From NCBI RefSeq assembly GCF_003096675.1, contig NZ_QEKW01000005.1, positions 62,001-126,000 of the forward strand: a stretch of 64,000 nucleotides of DNA, read 5' to 3'. The number at the start of each line of letters is the position of its first letter. Within the stretch, counting starts at the first letter, position 1. The notes below the pieces were generated by a model that made no database searches, was not told where the DNA came from, and saw only the letters and a program-made list of their open reading frames with translations. This DNA is from Actinomycetospora cinnamomea (lineage in GTDB: Bacteria > Actinomycetota > Actinomycetes > Mycobacteriales > Pseudonocardiaceae). Shown piece by piece: positions 23,748-31,757 of the stretch. A program made the position numbers and the translations under genes.

Positions 23748-24197
23748 GTGGCAGACACGCCCAAGCACTCGGTCAGCGTCGCCGGCATCGTCATCGACGA
23801 CCGTGACCGCGTGCTCGTCATCCAACGCCGCGACAACGGCCAATGGGAGCCACCCGGAGGTGTGCTCGAGCTACACGAAACCCCAGCGGCAGGCGTTGCG
23901 CGGGAGGTCTTCGAGGAAACGGGCGTTGAGGCAGCGGTGGACCGCCTCACAGGTGCCTACAAGAATATGCCGCGCGGGATCATCTCCCTTGTTTTCCGCT
24001 GCCATCCATTGTCGACCTCCACGACTTCGTCGGATGAGGCTACTGAAGCGCGCTGGGTACACCGAAGCGAGATTCCACAGATGATGACAGAAGCTTATGC
24101 AATTCGGGTCAGCGACGCCTTCCTCGAAGGCGCTCCCGCTGTACGCGCTCATGACGGGAAGAGCCTCGTAAATTCGTCAGAACCAGCTGACGCTTAG
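23748..24197 (+). CDS. Nudix hydrolase, Pif-like (element immunity) candidate
   Basis: 149 aa from GTG 23748, with AGGAGG at 23737-23742. Complete Nudix box G-x5-E-x7-REV-x-EE-x-GV: GGVLELHETPAAGVAREVFEETGVE. The N-terminal strand is VAGIVIDDRDRVLVIQRRDNGQWEPPGG. Nudix enzymes cleave nucleoside diphosphates linked to another group. In pSAM2 a Nudix protein, Pif, beside the KorSA gene blocks redundant transfer into cells that already hold the element; the neighbour arrangement here is the same, so that role is likely. Base composition falls in the 3' half, where the cargo region begins. Confidence 0.82.
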   Translation: MADTPKHSVSVAGIVIDDRDRVLVIQRRDNGQWEPPGGVLELHETPAAGVAREVFEETGVEAAVDRLTGAYKNMPRGIISLVFRCHPLSTSTTSSDEATEARWVHRSEIPQMMTEAYAIRVSDAFLEGAPAVRAHDGKSLVNSSEPADA

Positions 24198-24223
24198 ACT
24201 CCCAGTGGGATAGGTTCTGGCGC

Positions 24224-24898
24224 GTGTCTGAGATTGACAGGTACTTAGCAGCTGCTCGTGATGCGCTGAACGCCGACGGAGTTGCGCGCGTTTGTTCGAG
24301 CGATCCAGGGAGCGAAGCGACCGAGGATGAGATCGAAGAGTATGAGCAGGTCCTAGCTGCGGCGTCCGATGAGCGTCCAATCCAGCAGTTCCTAGAACGG
24401 CATCCCGGGATGCTGACGGCAGAGTACGGCGGCCAATGCCGTTGGATTATCCCGCAACCGCGCCTCGGAAATCAGTGGATACCAGACTTCGCTGTCGCTC
24501 GTCTAGATAGCACGGGCGTTGTTTGGACGCTTGTGGAACTGCAAAGCCCCACCGCGTCCCCGTTTAATTCGAGAGGCGTACCCGGACGTCATCTGAACGA
24601 GGCAATTACGCAGTTAGCGGACTGGCGCCAATGGTTGTTGCGAAACGCAGACTACGCCGAACGTCCAGCAGCAGCCAACGGTCTCGGCATGATTGGTTTG
24701 ACCTACCAAGTGAGGGGATTGATTCTCGTCGGGCGGCAATCGCAACGGGACGACACGACGAGAGAGAAGTTGGCCTACTTCATGTGGGAGCACCGGGTTG
24801 CAATCCACTCTTATGACTGGCTTGCACGAGAAGCCGCCGGGCGTCTCCGCGAGATAAGGGACTTCCCTCGCGAAGCCCCATGCGACTGTGCGAGCTAG
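24224..24898 (+). CDS. DUF4263 (Shedu-like) PD-(D/E)XK-type protein, defence candidate
   Basis: 224 aa from GTG 24224, 26 bp after the Nudix stop. Residues 75-200 follow the DUF4263 pattern: WIPDFAVARLD (Pro87-Asp88-Phe89), VVWTLVELQSP (Glu105), then ITQLADWRQWLLRNADYA, RGLILVGRQSQRDD and VAIHSYDWLAREAAGRL. This domain is the core of Shedu (SduA), a single-gene anti-phage nuclease. Oddities: the E-x-K lysine is Gln107 here, and the N-terminal region is only about 60 residues, so it is a compact form. It lies upstream of a Hachiman-like pair on the same strand. Defence function is inference from family and context. Confidence 0.72.
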   Translation: MSEIDRYLAAARDALNADGVARVCSSDPGSEATEDEIEEYEQVLAAASDERPIQQFLERHPGMLTAEYGGQCRWIIPQPRLGNQWIPDFAVARLDSTGVVWTLVELQSPTASPFNSRGVPGRHLNEAITQLADWRQWLLRNADYAERPAAANGLGMIGLTYQVRGLILVGRQSQRDDTTREKLAYFMWEHRVAIHSYDWLAREAAGRLREIRDFPREAPCDCAS

Positions 24899-25028
24899 GC
24901 AGTCGGGACTGGCCGCGTCATCGAAAGGCGCCCAGCGTCCACGGCCCTCAAGCGACTTGTAACGAGAAGCAGCACTCAAGCGACATGCAGTCGAACTAGT
25001 AGCCCGACGGACCCGGAGAGCGCAGGCG

Positions 25029-25970
25029 TTGACCACTCAGGAGACAGAAGCGCTTCCACCTCAAATTGATCCCCTCGACCTCTTTCCCGGGTTTGCGCCA
25101 GCTTGTCGGTGCCATCGGCAGGGACAGGTACACCGAACCTTCACAGACCTACTCCAACCTGTGTCCTATGTCGATAAGAATGGATGCCGCTGGACTAGAG
25201 CTGTTTTGGAAGCCGACCGAGGGGCGGATGTGACCGAGGCAGCTTGTCGGCTCGCCGACTTATCGATGCGCTGGCGGTGCGCTGGATCGAATGTGGCCTA
25301 CCCTTTGTGGCGGGAGGCCGTCCAAGCAGGCGCGACTCTAGACCTGCGGGACCAGAAGCGAATCACCCCGTTCATTGGCACTGGTTTCGGCACCCCAGCG
25401 ACCCCAAAGCCCGACTCTCACGTTTGCGGTTGGGTCGCCGAGTTCCTCTGGTATTGCATCAGCGCGGAAGAGCGACATCGCGAAGGTCGATCGTTGGCAC
25501 GGCTTGAAGGACCCGGTTTGCACGCCACGGAACCGGGCGGCGATGGACTGGCGATCTGGCGCAAAGAGCACGGCGGCGAGCTCAGCTTCTGCCTGTGGGA
25601 GATTAAGAATAGCGTCGGCAGCGCTGCCGTCTCCGCAACAGTCAAGAGGGCTTACGACCAACTCGGCGATAGGGCAACCGAGTATTTGGCGAAGATGACC
25701 GCAATCGCAGCGTCGCTCGACTACGACCCGCAGATGCAGCAGCTATACGCCGGACTAGTAGATCTATGGGTCGACGACGACGAACAGTCTGCTGCCGGAA
25801 TCGCAGTGGGAACTCATAGCGCGAAGGCGCCGCAACAATGCTTCTCTACCATGCACCAATACTTCCCAGGTAAGCGGCGAGATTGGCAGCTTGAGGGCCT
25901 CGTCGTGGCGATCTCGGACTTCGAAAGCTTCTCCGAGGAGGTTCGAGCTAACGTATGGAGCGTGCTCTAG
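25029..25970 (+). CDS. HamA-like (DUF1837-type) PD-(D/E)XK nuclease of a Hachiman-like system
   Basis: 313 aa from TTG 25029, with GGAGAG at 25015-25020. The middle holds a nuclease pattern: Glu138 in WVAEFLWYCI, Asp172 in GGDGLAIW, and Glu191-x-Lys193 in FCLWEIKNSVGSAAVSATVKRAYDQL, as in HamA proteins, where a helicase partner controls DNA cleavage. The N-terminus has a Cys/His cluster (CRCH at 26-29). It overlaps the helicase start by 16 bp, the expected hamA-hamB order. Low GC and common TTA, AAT and ATA codons mark it as foreign to the host. Not proven: the DUF1837 match was judged by eye. Confidence 0.68.
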   Translation: MTTQETEALPPQIDPLDLFPGFAPACRCHRQGQVHRTFTDLLQPVSYVDKNGCRWTRAVLEADRGADVTEAACRLADLSMRWRCAGSNVAYPLWREAVQAGATLDLRDQKRITPFIGTGFGTPATPKPDSHVCGWVAEFLWYCISAEERHREGRSLARLEGPGLHATEPGGDGLAIWRKEHGGELSFCLWEIKNSVGSAAVSATVKRAYDQLGDRATEYLAKMTAIAASLDYDPQMQQLYAGLVDLWVDDDEQSAAGIAVGTHSAKAPQQCFSTMHQYFPGKRRDWQLEGLVVAISDFESFSEEVRANVWSVL

Positions 25971-28900
25971 ACATTGAGCTTGTCGAGAACGCTTTGGGTC
26001 CTCACCCCACGCTAACTCAAAATTCGACGAACCCCTATCAACGCGTTCAATGGTTCGACCCATCTACAGCTCCTAGGTGGCCAGAGACCGCGGATGACTG
26101 GACGTCGGCCTTGCCGACTGCTGTGGAACTCCAGGCTCAAATAGCTCGCACTGAAGTGACCCTTTTTCTTCACCAGCATGACTTCCCGGAAGAACTCCTG
26201 CGCTCCGCGTGGTATTTGCACGGAGTCGCGAGTTCAGACGCGGCGGCACAACTCTACACTGTTGATCGGCAACGTAACGCCTTCGCCTTGAGTGCTCACA
26301 TCTTCGATCTGGCCACAATCTCGAGCGATCGTCCGACTCGAGAACGATTGAAGCTGGCGTTCGGTGCTCAAGTTGGATACCACAGAAGCGACCGAGAGCC
26401 GAACGCGATTGCGCTCGAGAGGCGATTTAGGATCACGCCCGCTCCATCTGAGTCTCTCGCTGAACCGTCTGTCGCCGGCCCGACCCCAGTTCTCGACTTT
26501 GAATCGCTCGCACTTGATGCTGGTGTATCGTTTCTTGGACTCGACACAGGTCGGACACGGCAACGTCTCGGGCGCTGGCGCGCTGAGTTGCGTCAGCTGC
26601 AAGGCGACACAGGTATCGACGACATGGCTCGCACGATATTCGGTCCAACTTATTGCGTAGTCGAGGCGATTCACCACCTCTTGCAGTATCTAGCTTTGGG
26701 GGATACTGAGGACTTCGACGCAGCGCTTCAGCTGATCGATCAGGCGTTGACATCACCAGAAGGACTGGGAGACCACGACGCACGATGGGTGGCCTCCCAC
26801 CTAAGGTTCCTGGCGGACGAAATGGGCGCCGGTAGCGTTTGGTCACTGCTGCCGCCAGACCTACCCGCGAGCGCGAAGCAAGCATTCACACTCTCGTCTC
26901 CCCCGATCCTTGCGCTTTGGAAGCCGCAACGCGAGCTCCTCCGCCCCGAAACGACGAACGAGGACGGTCAGGCACTCGACGCCCTCCACGAAAATGTCCG
27001 TCGGATCGTGTTATCGGTACCGACCAGTGCCGGGAAGACACTGATATCCCAGCTCCTGACGGTTTCTTTCTTAGCGAGATCAGACTCCAGTGTGTGTTAC
27101 GTTGTGCCACAACGGAGTCTCGGGCGGGAGATTCGCAGAGATCTTAATTCGCGACTCTTGCTGTTGGGTAAGTCCCTTTCCCGCGAACTGCCGGAATTCG
27201 CAGCGAGCGTCGACCAGTTCTTCCGTGAAGTCTTTGGAGAAGATGAAATCTTCCCGATCTCCTTTGATCGAGCCCTCGGCGATGTTTCCATCATGACGCC
27301 GGAAGGTCTCGACCAAGCTTTGAGACGGGACCCGGACGACGTGCTCAAGCAGTATGGAATGTTCGTCTTCGACGAAGTGCATTTGATAAAGGAGAAGTCT
27401 CGCGGCTTCAAGCTCGAGTCGGTGCTCTCATTCTTGCACTTGCATACAAGGGACACGGAGCACAAGATCGTCTTACTGTCTGCCGCTCTCGGGAATGCCG
27501 GGCAGCTTGCGGCGTGGATGTCGTCGGACGGACCTGCAAAGCTACTTGAATCCGACTGGCGAGGACCTCGAAGGCTGCACGCGGTCTTTAATACCGATAT
27601 CAGGTGGAATGACTATACAGTTCAGGACGTGCCACGGGCCAGGGGGAACCTCTCGAAGAGACTTGTTTACGATACCTACGGAAGAGTCAGACTTCGGCCC
27701 GCTCATGGGCAATCACAGGCCGTAGAGACAACAGAGCCGATTGGGCAAACTGTCTTCCGCGCCACAGCCCAGCTGGAGAGGGACAGCAGTCCGGAAGGGC
27801 CGAAGAGTACACCTAGCTACCGCATGCTTGCCGATATCGTGCGACATGTTGGACAAGCCGGACCCGTGCTTGTATTCCGGTCGACTCGAGCGGGCGCGGT
27901 CGCAATGGCCAATGCAGTTGGAGAGGGCCTAGAAGCTCTGCAACAGTGTGAAGACTTGGCCGAGATGGCTCGGGAGAAGCTTAGCGAGAAGCATCCCTTA
28001 CCTGGGCTATTAGCCAAGGGTGTGGCGTTCCACCACGCAGGCTTGCCAATCGATATACAGGAAGCGATTGAAGATGGTCTGCGGGCCGGTCTGCTGAACT
28101 ACGTGACGGCCACAACTACCCTCGCTGAGGGTGTCAATCTGCCCGTACGGACAGTTGTACTCGCAGAAAATTCCTACCCTGGACAGTCGCCAGAAACTCA
28201 CCTCACGGGCTCGCGGCTTGTTAACGCCGTTGGACGCGCTGGTCGGGCGACGAAAGAGACGGAGGGGTGGGTAATCCTTGCGCGCAACGCGGCCCCCACC
28301 GAATCTGATTTTGACCTATTTGAGCCCGCGGAAGATGACCTTCGGGTTTCGTCAGTCCTGCTGGAGGCGTCCGCGCTCGAAGCGTTGGCGGTGTTCGAGG
28401 AAGCTCTTCGCGCCGGCGAGGATGCGGTACTGAGCGCCCACGACGAATTGGCGGAGTTCACGAAGTACGTGTGGTTTATTCTTGCCGCCCAAGAAGAGCT
28501 GACTAGTGCCGAGCGATCGCCCGACCCGATGACGGCATTCGCTGGAACATTGGCCTATCGGCAACTGGACGCCGAGCTCAGAGCGCGCTATGAATCGGTC
28601 GTCGAGGCAGTTACGAGTAGGTATGCACAGCTAGATCGAGAGTCTCGAATCCGCTGGTCGCGAACGGGCGCAGGGCTCCAGACATCGAGACGTCTCGACG
28701 ACCTTGCTCGACGCGTCGCGGATACCTGGTCGCTGACCGACCTCACAAGCGAGGCGGACCCCGGTAGCGTGCTGACCTTTCTGGAGGAAGTAGGGGTACT
28801 AGACGCGATGCTCGACTTCAACGAGTGTCCTCGTACTGGTCTTCAGTTTCAATCGAAGCAGGGAAAGAATGGCCAGACCTTCACGGTCTCTCCGGGTGAC

Positions 28901-29656
28901 CTCCTTGCTGAGTGGGTGTCAGGCGCTAGCCTTCTAGGAATATCGGAGCGACTCTTCTCGCGTATTGAGTCCGAAACGAAGCGCATCGAGCAAGCTGTTG
29001 ATACTGTCACGGACTTTTGTGAGCACTACTTCGCATGGATGCTCGCGGCGTTGGCGGCCCTTGTAAATGCACATCTTGAGGCTGATCGAGCTGAGGCGGA
29101 GTTTCCCACAAACTTGGCGACGTTGGTTAGATACGGCGTACGTTCGAAGCACGCCGTTGAACTGTTGACGTCTGGGGTGCACTCCAGGGACGTTGCCAAC
29201 AGCATTGCTGAGGCTTTTGAGTATGAGGGTGTTGATCCAAACGGCACGGTCGCATGGCTAAGCGCTGTGGGGATCGACGGGTGGCGCGAGAGGTTTTCTG
29301 CTACCAACCTCGACGCTAGGGAGCTTCTCGAATATTGTCGTGATCAAGATAGGTCGATCTTGCAGGAGCTCCTTGGAAGCGGAGTGACCTCGTTCCGACT
29401 TGAGGGATGGAAAGAGGCGGCATCAGACGGCCGCCTTGAGCTTGCCTGTGACGATCTGTCTTCTTCTCCAGCACCTGTGGTAGTGCATGAGATTGCAGGT
29501 GGTGAGCGCCGCTCGCTCGGAGCCGTACCCATCATGAGGCACATCGAAGTGCAGGCACTGATGTCGGCCGGGCTTGAGATGAATCTAGAGTTGAGAGGTG
29601 GGGAGCTCTCGATTTCCCTCATGGGGTTCAGAGGCGACGTACCGGGCGACCTGTAG
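25955..29656 (+). CDS. HamB-like Ski2-type superfamily 2 helicase
   Basis: 1233 aa. Helicase core: Walker A VPTSAGKT at about 355-362, motif Ia VPQRSLGREI, DEVH box at about 473 (FVFDEVHLI), motif III LLSAAL, GVAFHHAGLPIDIQEAIEDG and TATTTLAEGVNLPV before motif VI VGRAGRA at about 759. About 340 residues precede the core and 450 follow it, both without recognisable domains, so it is large for a HamB. HamB is an ATP-dependent helicase that holds HamA in check and releases it on DNA damage or phage attack (known for the family). It overlaps the nuclease gene by 16 bp and the convergent rep gene by 72 bp. Confidence 0.8.
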   Translation: MERALDIELVENALGPHPTLTQNSTNPYQRVQWFDPSTAPRWPETADDWTSALPTAVELQAQIARTEVTLFLHQHDFPEELLRSAWYLHGVASSDAAAQLYTVDRQRNAFALSAHIFDLATISSDRPTRERLKLAFGAQVGYHRSDREPNAIALERRFRITPAPSESLAEPSVAGPTPVLDFESLALDAGVSFLGLDTGRTRQRLGRWRAELRQLQGDTGIDDMARTIFGPTYCVVEAIHHLLQYLALGDTEDFDAALQLIDQALTSPEGLGDHDARWVASHLRFLADEMGAGSVWSLLPPDLPASAKQAFTLSSPPILALWKPQRELLRPETTNEDGQALDALHENVRRIVLSVPTSAGKTLISQLLTVSFLARSDSSVCYVVPQRSLGREIRRDLNSRLLLLGKSLSRELPEFAASVDQFFREVFGEDEIFPISFDRALGDVSIMTPEGLDQALRRDPDDVLKQYGMFVFDEVHLIKEKSRGFKLESVLSFLHLHTRDTEHKIVLLSAALGNAGQLAAWMSSDGPAKLLESDWRGPRRLHAVFNTDIRWNDYTVQDVPRARGNLSKRLVYDTYGRVRLRPAHGQSQAVETTEPIGQTVFRATAQLERDSSPEGPKSTPSYRMLADIVRHVGQAGPVLVFRSTRAGAVAMANAVGEGLEALQQCEDLAEMAREKLSEKHPLPGLLAKGVAFHHAGLPIDIQEAIEDGLRAGLLNYVTATTTLAEGVNLPVRTVVLAENSYPGQSPETHLTGSRLVNAVGRAGRATKETEGWVILARNAAPTESDFDLFEPAEDDLRVSSVLLEASALEALAVFEEALRAGEDAVLSAHDELAEFTKYVWFILAAQEELTSAERSPDPMTAFAGTLAYRQLDAELRARYESVVEAVTSRYAQLDRESRIRWSRTGAGLQTSRRLDDLARRVADTWSLTDLTSEADPGSVLTFLEEVGVLDAMLDFNECPRTGLQFQSKQGKNGQTFTVSPGDLLAEWVSGASLLGISERLFSRIESETKRIEQAVDTVTDFCEHYFAWMLAALAALVNAHLEADRAEAEFPTNLATLVRYGVRSKHAVELLTSGVHSRDVANSIAEAFEYEGVDPNGTVAWLSAVGIDGWRERFSATNLDARELLEYCRDQDRSILQELLGSGVTSFRLEGWKEAASDGRLELACDDLSSSPAPVVVHEIAGGERRSLGAVPIMRHIEVQALMSAGLEMNLELRGGELSISLMGFRGDVPGDL

Positions 29657-30922
29657 GGCGTAAGATGTGCCGTCGTTTACTGCGATCCAGCCGCGGTTGC
29701 CGTTTGACATGAGGCGCACGCGGGAGCGCGACCGGCGGAAGCGCACGCGACCGGTCGTCTGGTCGACGCGGGGCTTCCAGGTGTGTTGGGCGCGGCGCTG
29801 GGCCTTCGCCCAGCGACGGGCCACGCGGCCGGCGCGGATGCCATCGTCGGGCGAGACGCGGACGGTGCGTATGGCGCGGTGGAGGGCCCACACGCCCCAG
29901 AAGCGGCCGGGGCCGGTGCCGGGCTCGGACCACTCAGGCGGGACGTGGTGCTGGTACTCCTTCGCAGCCATCAGCCCATGCTTGGTGAAGTACGCGGCGA
30001 CCCGTCGCGGGTCGGGGGCGCGCAGGCCCTCGGCGTAGTCCAGCGCGGTGCCAGCGCGTTCGTGACGGCGGCGCTGCTCGGGGTCGGGGTGATCGACAAC
30101 GTCGGCCCACGCCGCAGAGAGCCACACGGCGAACGTCTCGCCGGTCGTACGGGCGCGGCCGTGGGGCGGGGTGCAGAGCATGTGCACGTGCGGGGCGCCG
30201 CGGCGCTGGAACTCCAGCTTCCACACGCACGCCCATTCCTCGCCCCAGGCGCGGGCGTAGCGCTTGCGCAGCGCCTTCATGTGCCGCTTGAGCACCTGCC
30301 CGGTGGGGACGACAGTGAGCCAGTCGCCGGGGTAGGTCAGCGTGACCATCGCCGGGAGTCGACCCGAGGCGTAAAGCGGCGTGTAGTCCAGCTCGCAGAG
30401 CCGCCGCACCATGTTCGCCCTGCTCTTGCGCGACCACGAGGTGATCGCCGTCCGCGGCGTCGGGGGCTCGGGCCACTCGTCGGTCGCGATGTGCGCGGCC
30501 ACCGCGGCATCGACGTCCTTCACGTGCGCGGCGCGCGCCCGCTCCTCGGTGCGTTCCCGCCGAGCCCAGTCCCGGCAGGCGACCGCGAACACGCCCGGCC
30601 CGACGGTCAGCTCCCACCGCGGACCCTCCGCCAAGGTGCCGGGCTCCTCGCGGATCGCGGGCAGCATCGCGGCCGCCGCGTCGACGAGCTCCGGAGAGGG
30701 GAACGCCGGGGTCCACAACCCCGCGATCGAGTCCGGGACCGACGTCTCGTCGAGGCCGTCAGACTCGGTGTCGACGTGGTCGCTGGGCCCGCGGCCCGAT
30801 ATGGCACATAGAACAAGCCCAGGCGGCCGGCCCTCGGCTGGCGCCGGGGCGGCGGCCGGGTCCGTCGCGACCGGCTTACGCCGGTCGCTCCTGTCTTCGA
30901 CCCGCTGCGGCGTGCCGGCCAC
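29585..30922 (-). CDS. rolling-circle (HUH) replication initiator, RepSA-like
   Basis: About 445 aa from GTG 30922; the frame stays open to GTG 31081, so the start is uncertain. The HUH motif is His245-x-His247 in GAPHVHMLC, and the catalytic Tyr311 with Lys314 is in RRVAAYFTKHG, as in RepSA-type initiators of pSAM2-like AICEs. It nicks the element origin to begin replication before transfer. The C-terminal part is Arg-rich (TTGRVRFRRSRSRVRLM). The final 24 codons overlap the 3' end of the convergent helicase gene, so its original C-terminus may have been replaced when the cargo entered. The gene is high-GC like the backbone. Confidence 0.82.
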   Translation of the reverse strand: MAGTPQRVEDRSDRRKPVATDPAAAPAPAEGRPPGLVLCAISGRGPSDHVDTESDGLDETSVPDSIAGLWTPAFPSPELVDAAAAMLPAIREEPGTLAEGPRWELTVGPGVFAVACRDWARRERTEERARAAHVKDVDAAVAAHIATDEWPEPPTPRTAITSWSRKSRANMVRRLCELDYTPLYASGRLPAMVTLTYPGDWLTVVPTGQVLKRHMKALRKRYARAWGEEWACVWKLEFQRRGAPHVHMLCTPPHGRARTTGETFAVWLSAAWADVVDHPDPEQRRRHERAGTALDYAEGLRAPDPRRVAAYFTKHGLMAAKEYQHHVPPEWSEPGTGPGRFWGVWALHRAIRTVRVSPDDGIRAGRVARRWAKAQRRAQHTWKPRVDQTTGRVRFRRSRSRVRLMSNGNRGWIAVNDGTSYALQVARYVASEPHEGNRELPTSQL

Positions 30923-31654
30923 TCCTGCCCCGGCCGCCCACGACGACAGCGAGGAGGCGGGCGCCGGCGTGTACGTGCGCCAGGGATCAGGCAGGGCGGG
31001 CAGCGACCGTCGCGACGACCGAGTCGACGACAACGCCGAGGACGAGCGGGACCGGGTGCTCAAGGTGGGGGAGTGGGACACGGCGAGACCTCTCGGCGAG
31101 GTCGTCTCGCGGCGTCTGACCGGATGCGGACGCGCGGCATCGCCGCAGGACCCGGTGGGGTCTGCGGTGGGCGCGTCAGATGGGCCGTCTCGCGGCCCTG
31201 GCGGTCAGAGCGGCGAGACGGCGGCGGACGGGATCAGCGGACGAATGGGTGCGAGCCTTCGGCGACCAGGCGCTCCGCCCTGGACCAGGACACCGACCTG
31301 AGGAGACGAGGCGCGAGCGTCGAGCGGGTCGGGAGTGTGGTGGTGGTCGGGACGGGGTCTCGCCCCCGTCGGCGCTTCCGGGGTCTGACAGCCCGCTCGC
31401 ACCACCGCAAGGGCCACGCTGAGCACGAAGGTCCAGAGGGTCGACGGTGTGGCCCTTGCCCCGGCACGAGCGACCTGTCCGAGGCGACCCCGCGCCGCCG
31501 AGGGAGAGACCCCGAGGCCGTGCCGTGCGGCGTGGGTGCACTGCACCAGCCCTGCACCAGCGGGACGAGACTCGGGAGTGTCCGGCCCCGTCTGCTCCTG
31601 TCGTTCGCCCTGCTCAGCAGACTCACCTAGACGAGTTGTGGCGTGTTCCGGGCC
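30923..31654. other. right-end noncoding region of the AICE
   Basis: 732 bp between the chosen rep start and attR. Long open frames on both strands overlap one another, show Arg/Pro-rich nonsense composition and lack ribosome sites, so I annotate no gene; the rep frame itself continues to 31081. The segment near 31535-31560 holds paired CTGCACCAG repeats and a GGTGCACTGCACC near-palindrome. It probably also contains the rep promoter, and perhaps the transfer or replication origin, which I cannot place. Confidence 0.5.
31535..31560. repeat. right pair of CTGCACCAG repeats, possible integrase arm-type sites
   Basis: CTGCACCAG at 31541-31549 and 31552-31560 (11-bp period) with the same CCC and CGGG context as the left pair at 18742-18761. 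The first copy also forms the near-palindrome GGTGCACTGCACC at 31535-31547. Occurrence at both element ends suggests recombination-protein binding. Confidence 0.5.
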
Positions 31655-31698
31655 CCTGAAAAGCGATAGGTCGGCGGTTCGACCCCGCCCCTGGCCAC
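31655..31698. repeat. attR, 44-bp direct repeat (3' fragment of tRNA-Phe)
   Basis: Exact copy of 18648-18691, corresponding to the tRNA-Phe anticodon loop through the discriminator base plus one. There is no 5' half, so it is not a functional tRNA. It marks the chromosome-distal end of the AICE. Confidence 0.95.
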
Positions 31699-31703
31699 AG
31701 CCA

Positions 31704-31735
31704 GAGCCCACCGAGCGCGGACGCTCGGTGGGCTC
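31704..31735. terminator. chromosomal tRNA-Phe terminator hairpin, separated from its gene by the AICE
   Basis: GAGCCCACCGAGCG (31704-31717), loop CGGA, and CGCTCGGTGGGCTC (31722-31735) form a perfect 14-bp stem, 5 bp after attR. Before integration this would have followed tRNA-Phe directly. It can also serve the convergent YeaQ-like gene. Confidence 0.8.
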
Positions 31736-31757
31736 CGTTCTCCCGGTCAGGGTGTGG

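Larger units (their letters stand above)
18648..31698. mobile_element. actinomycete integrative and conjugative element (AICE) in tRNA-Phe, with a defence-like cargo
   Basis: 44-bp direct repeats at 18648-18691 and 31655-31698 bound a 13.0-kb unit inside tRNA-Phe. Backbone order (all minus strand except the Nudix gene): integrase, excisionase, small hypothetical, SpdB-like, TraB/FtsK, WhiB-like, hypothetical, GntR repressor, then Nudix (plus strand); an HUH replication initiator lies at the far end. This gene set and the single-protein double-stranded DNA translocase are hallmarks of pSAM2-like AICEs. The lower-GC cargo at about 24.2-29.6 kb is on the plus strand. Integrase, excisionase, translocase and rep genes all look intact, so the element may still be mobile. 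Confidence 0.93.

Noticed and set aside
31073-31630. 185-aa plus-strand frame at the right end of the AICE
   Set aside because: Overlaps several equally long frames on both strands, has Arg-rich low-information sequence and no ribosome site; treated as noncoding.
31655-31698. Second tRNA-Phe gene
   Set aside because: Only the 3' part from the anticodon loop exists; it is the attR half of the integration site.
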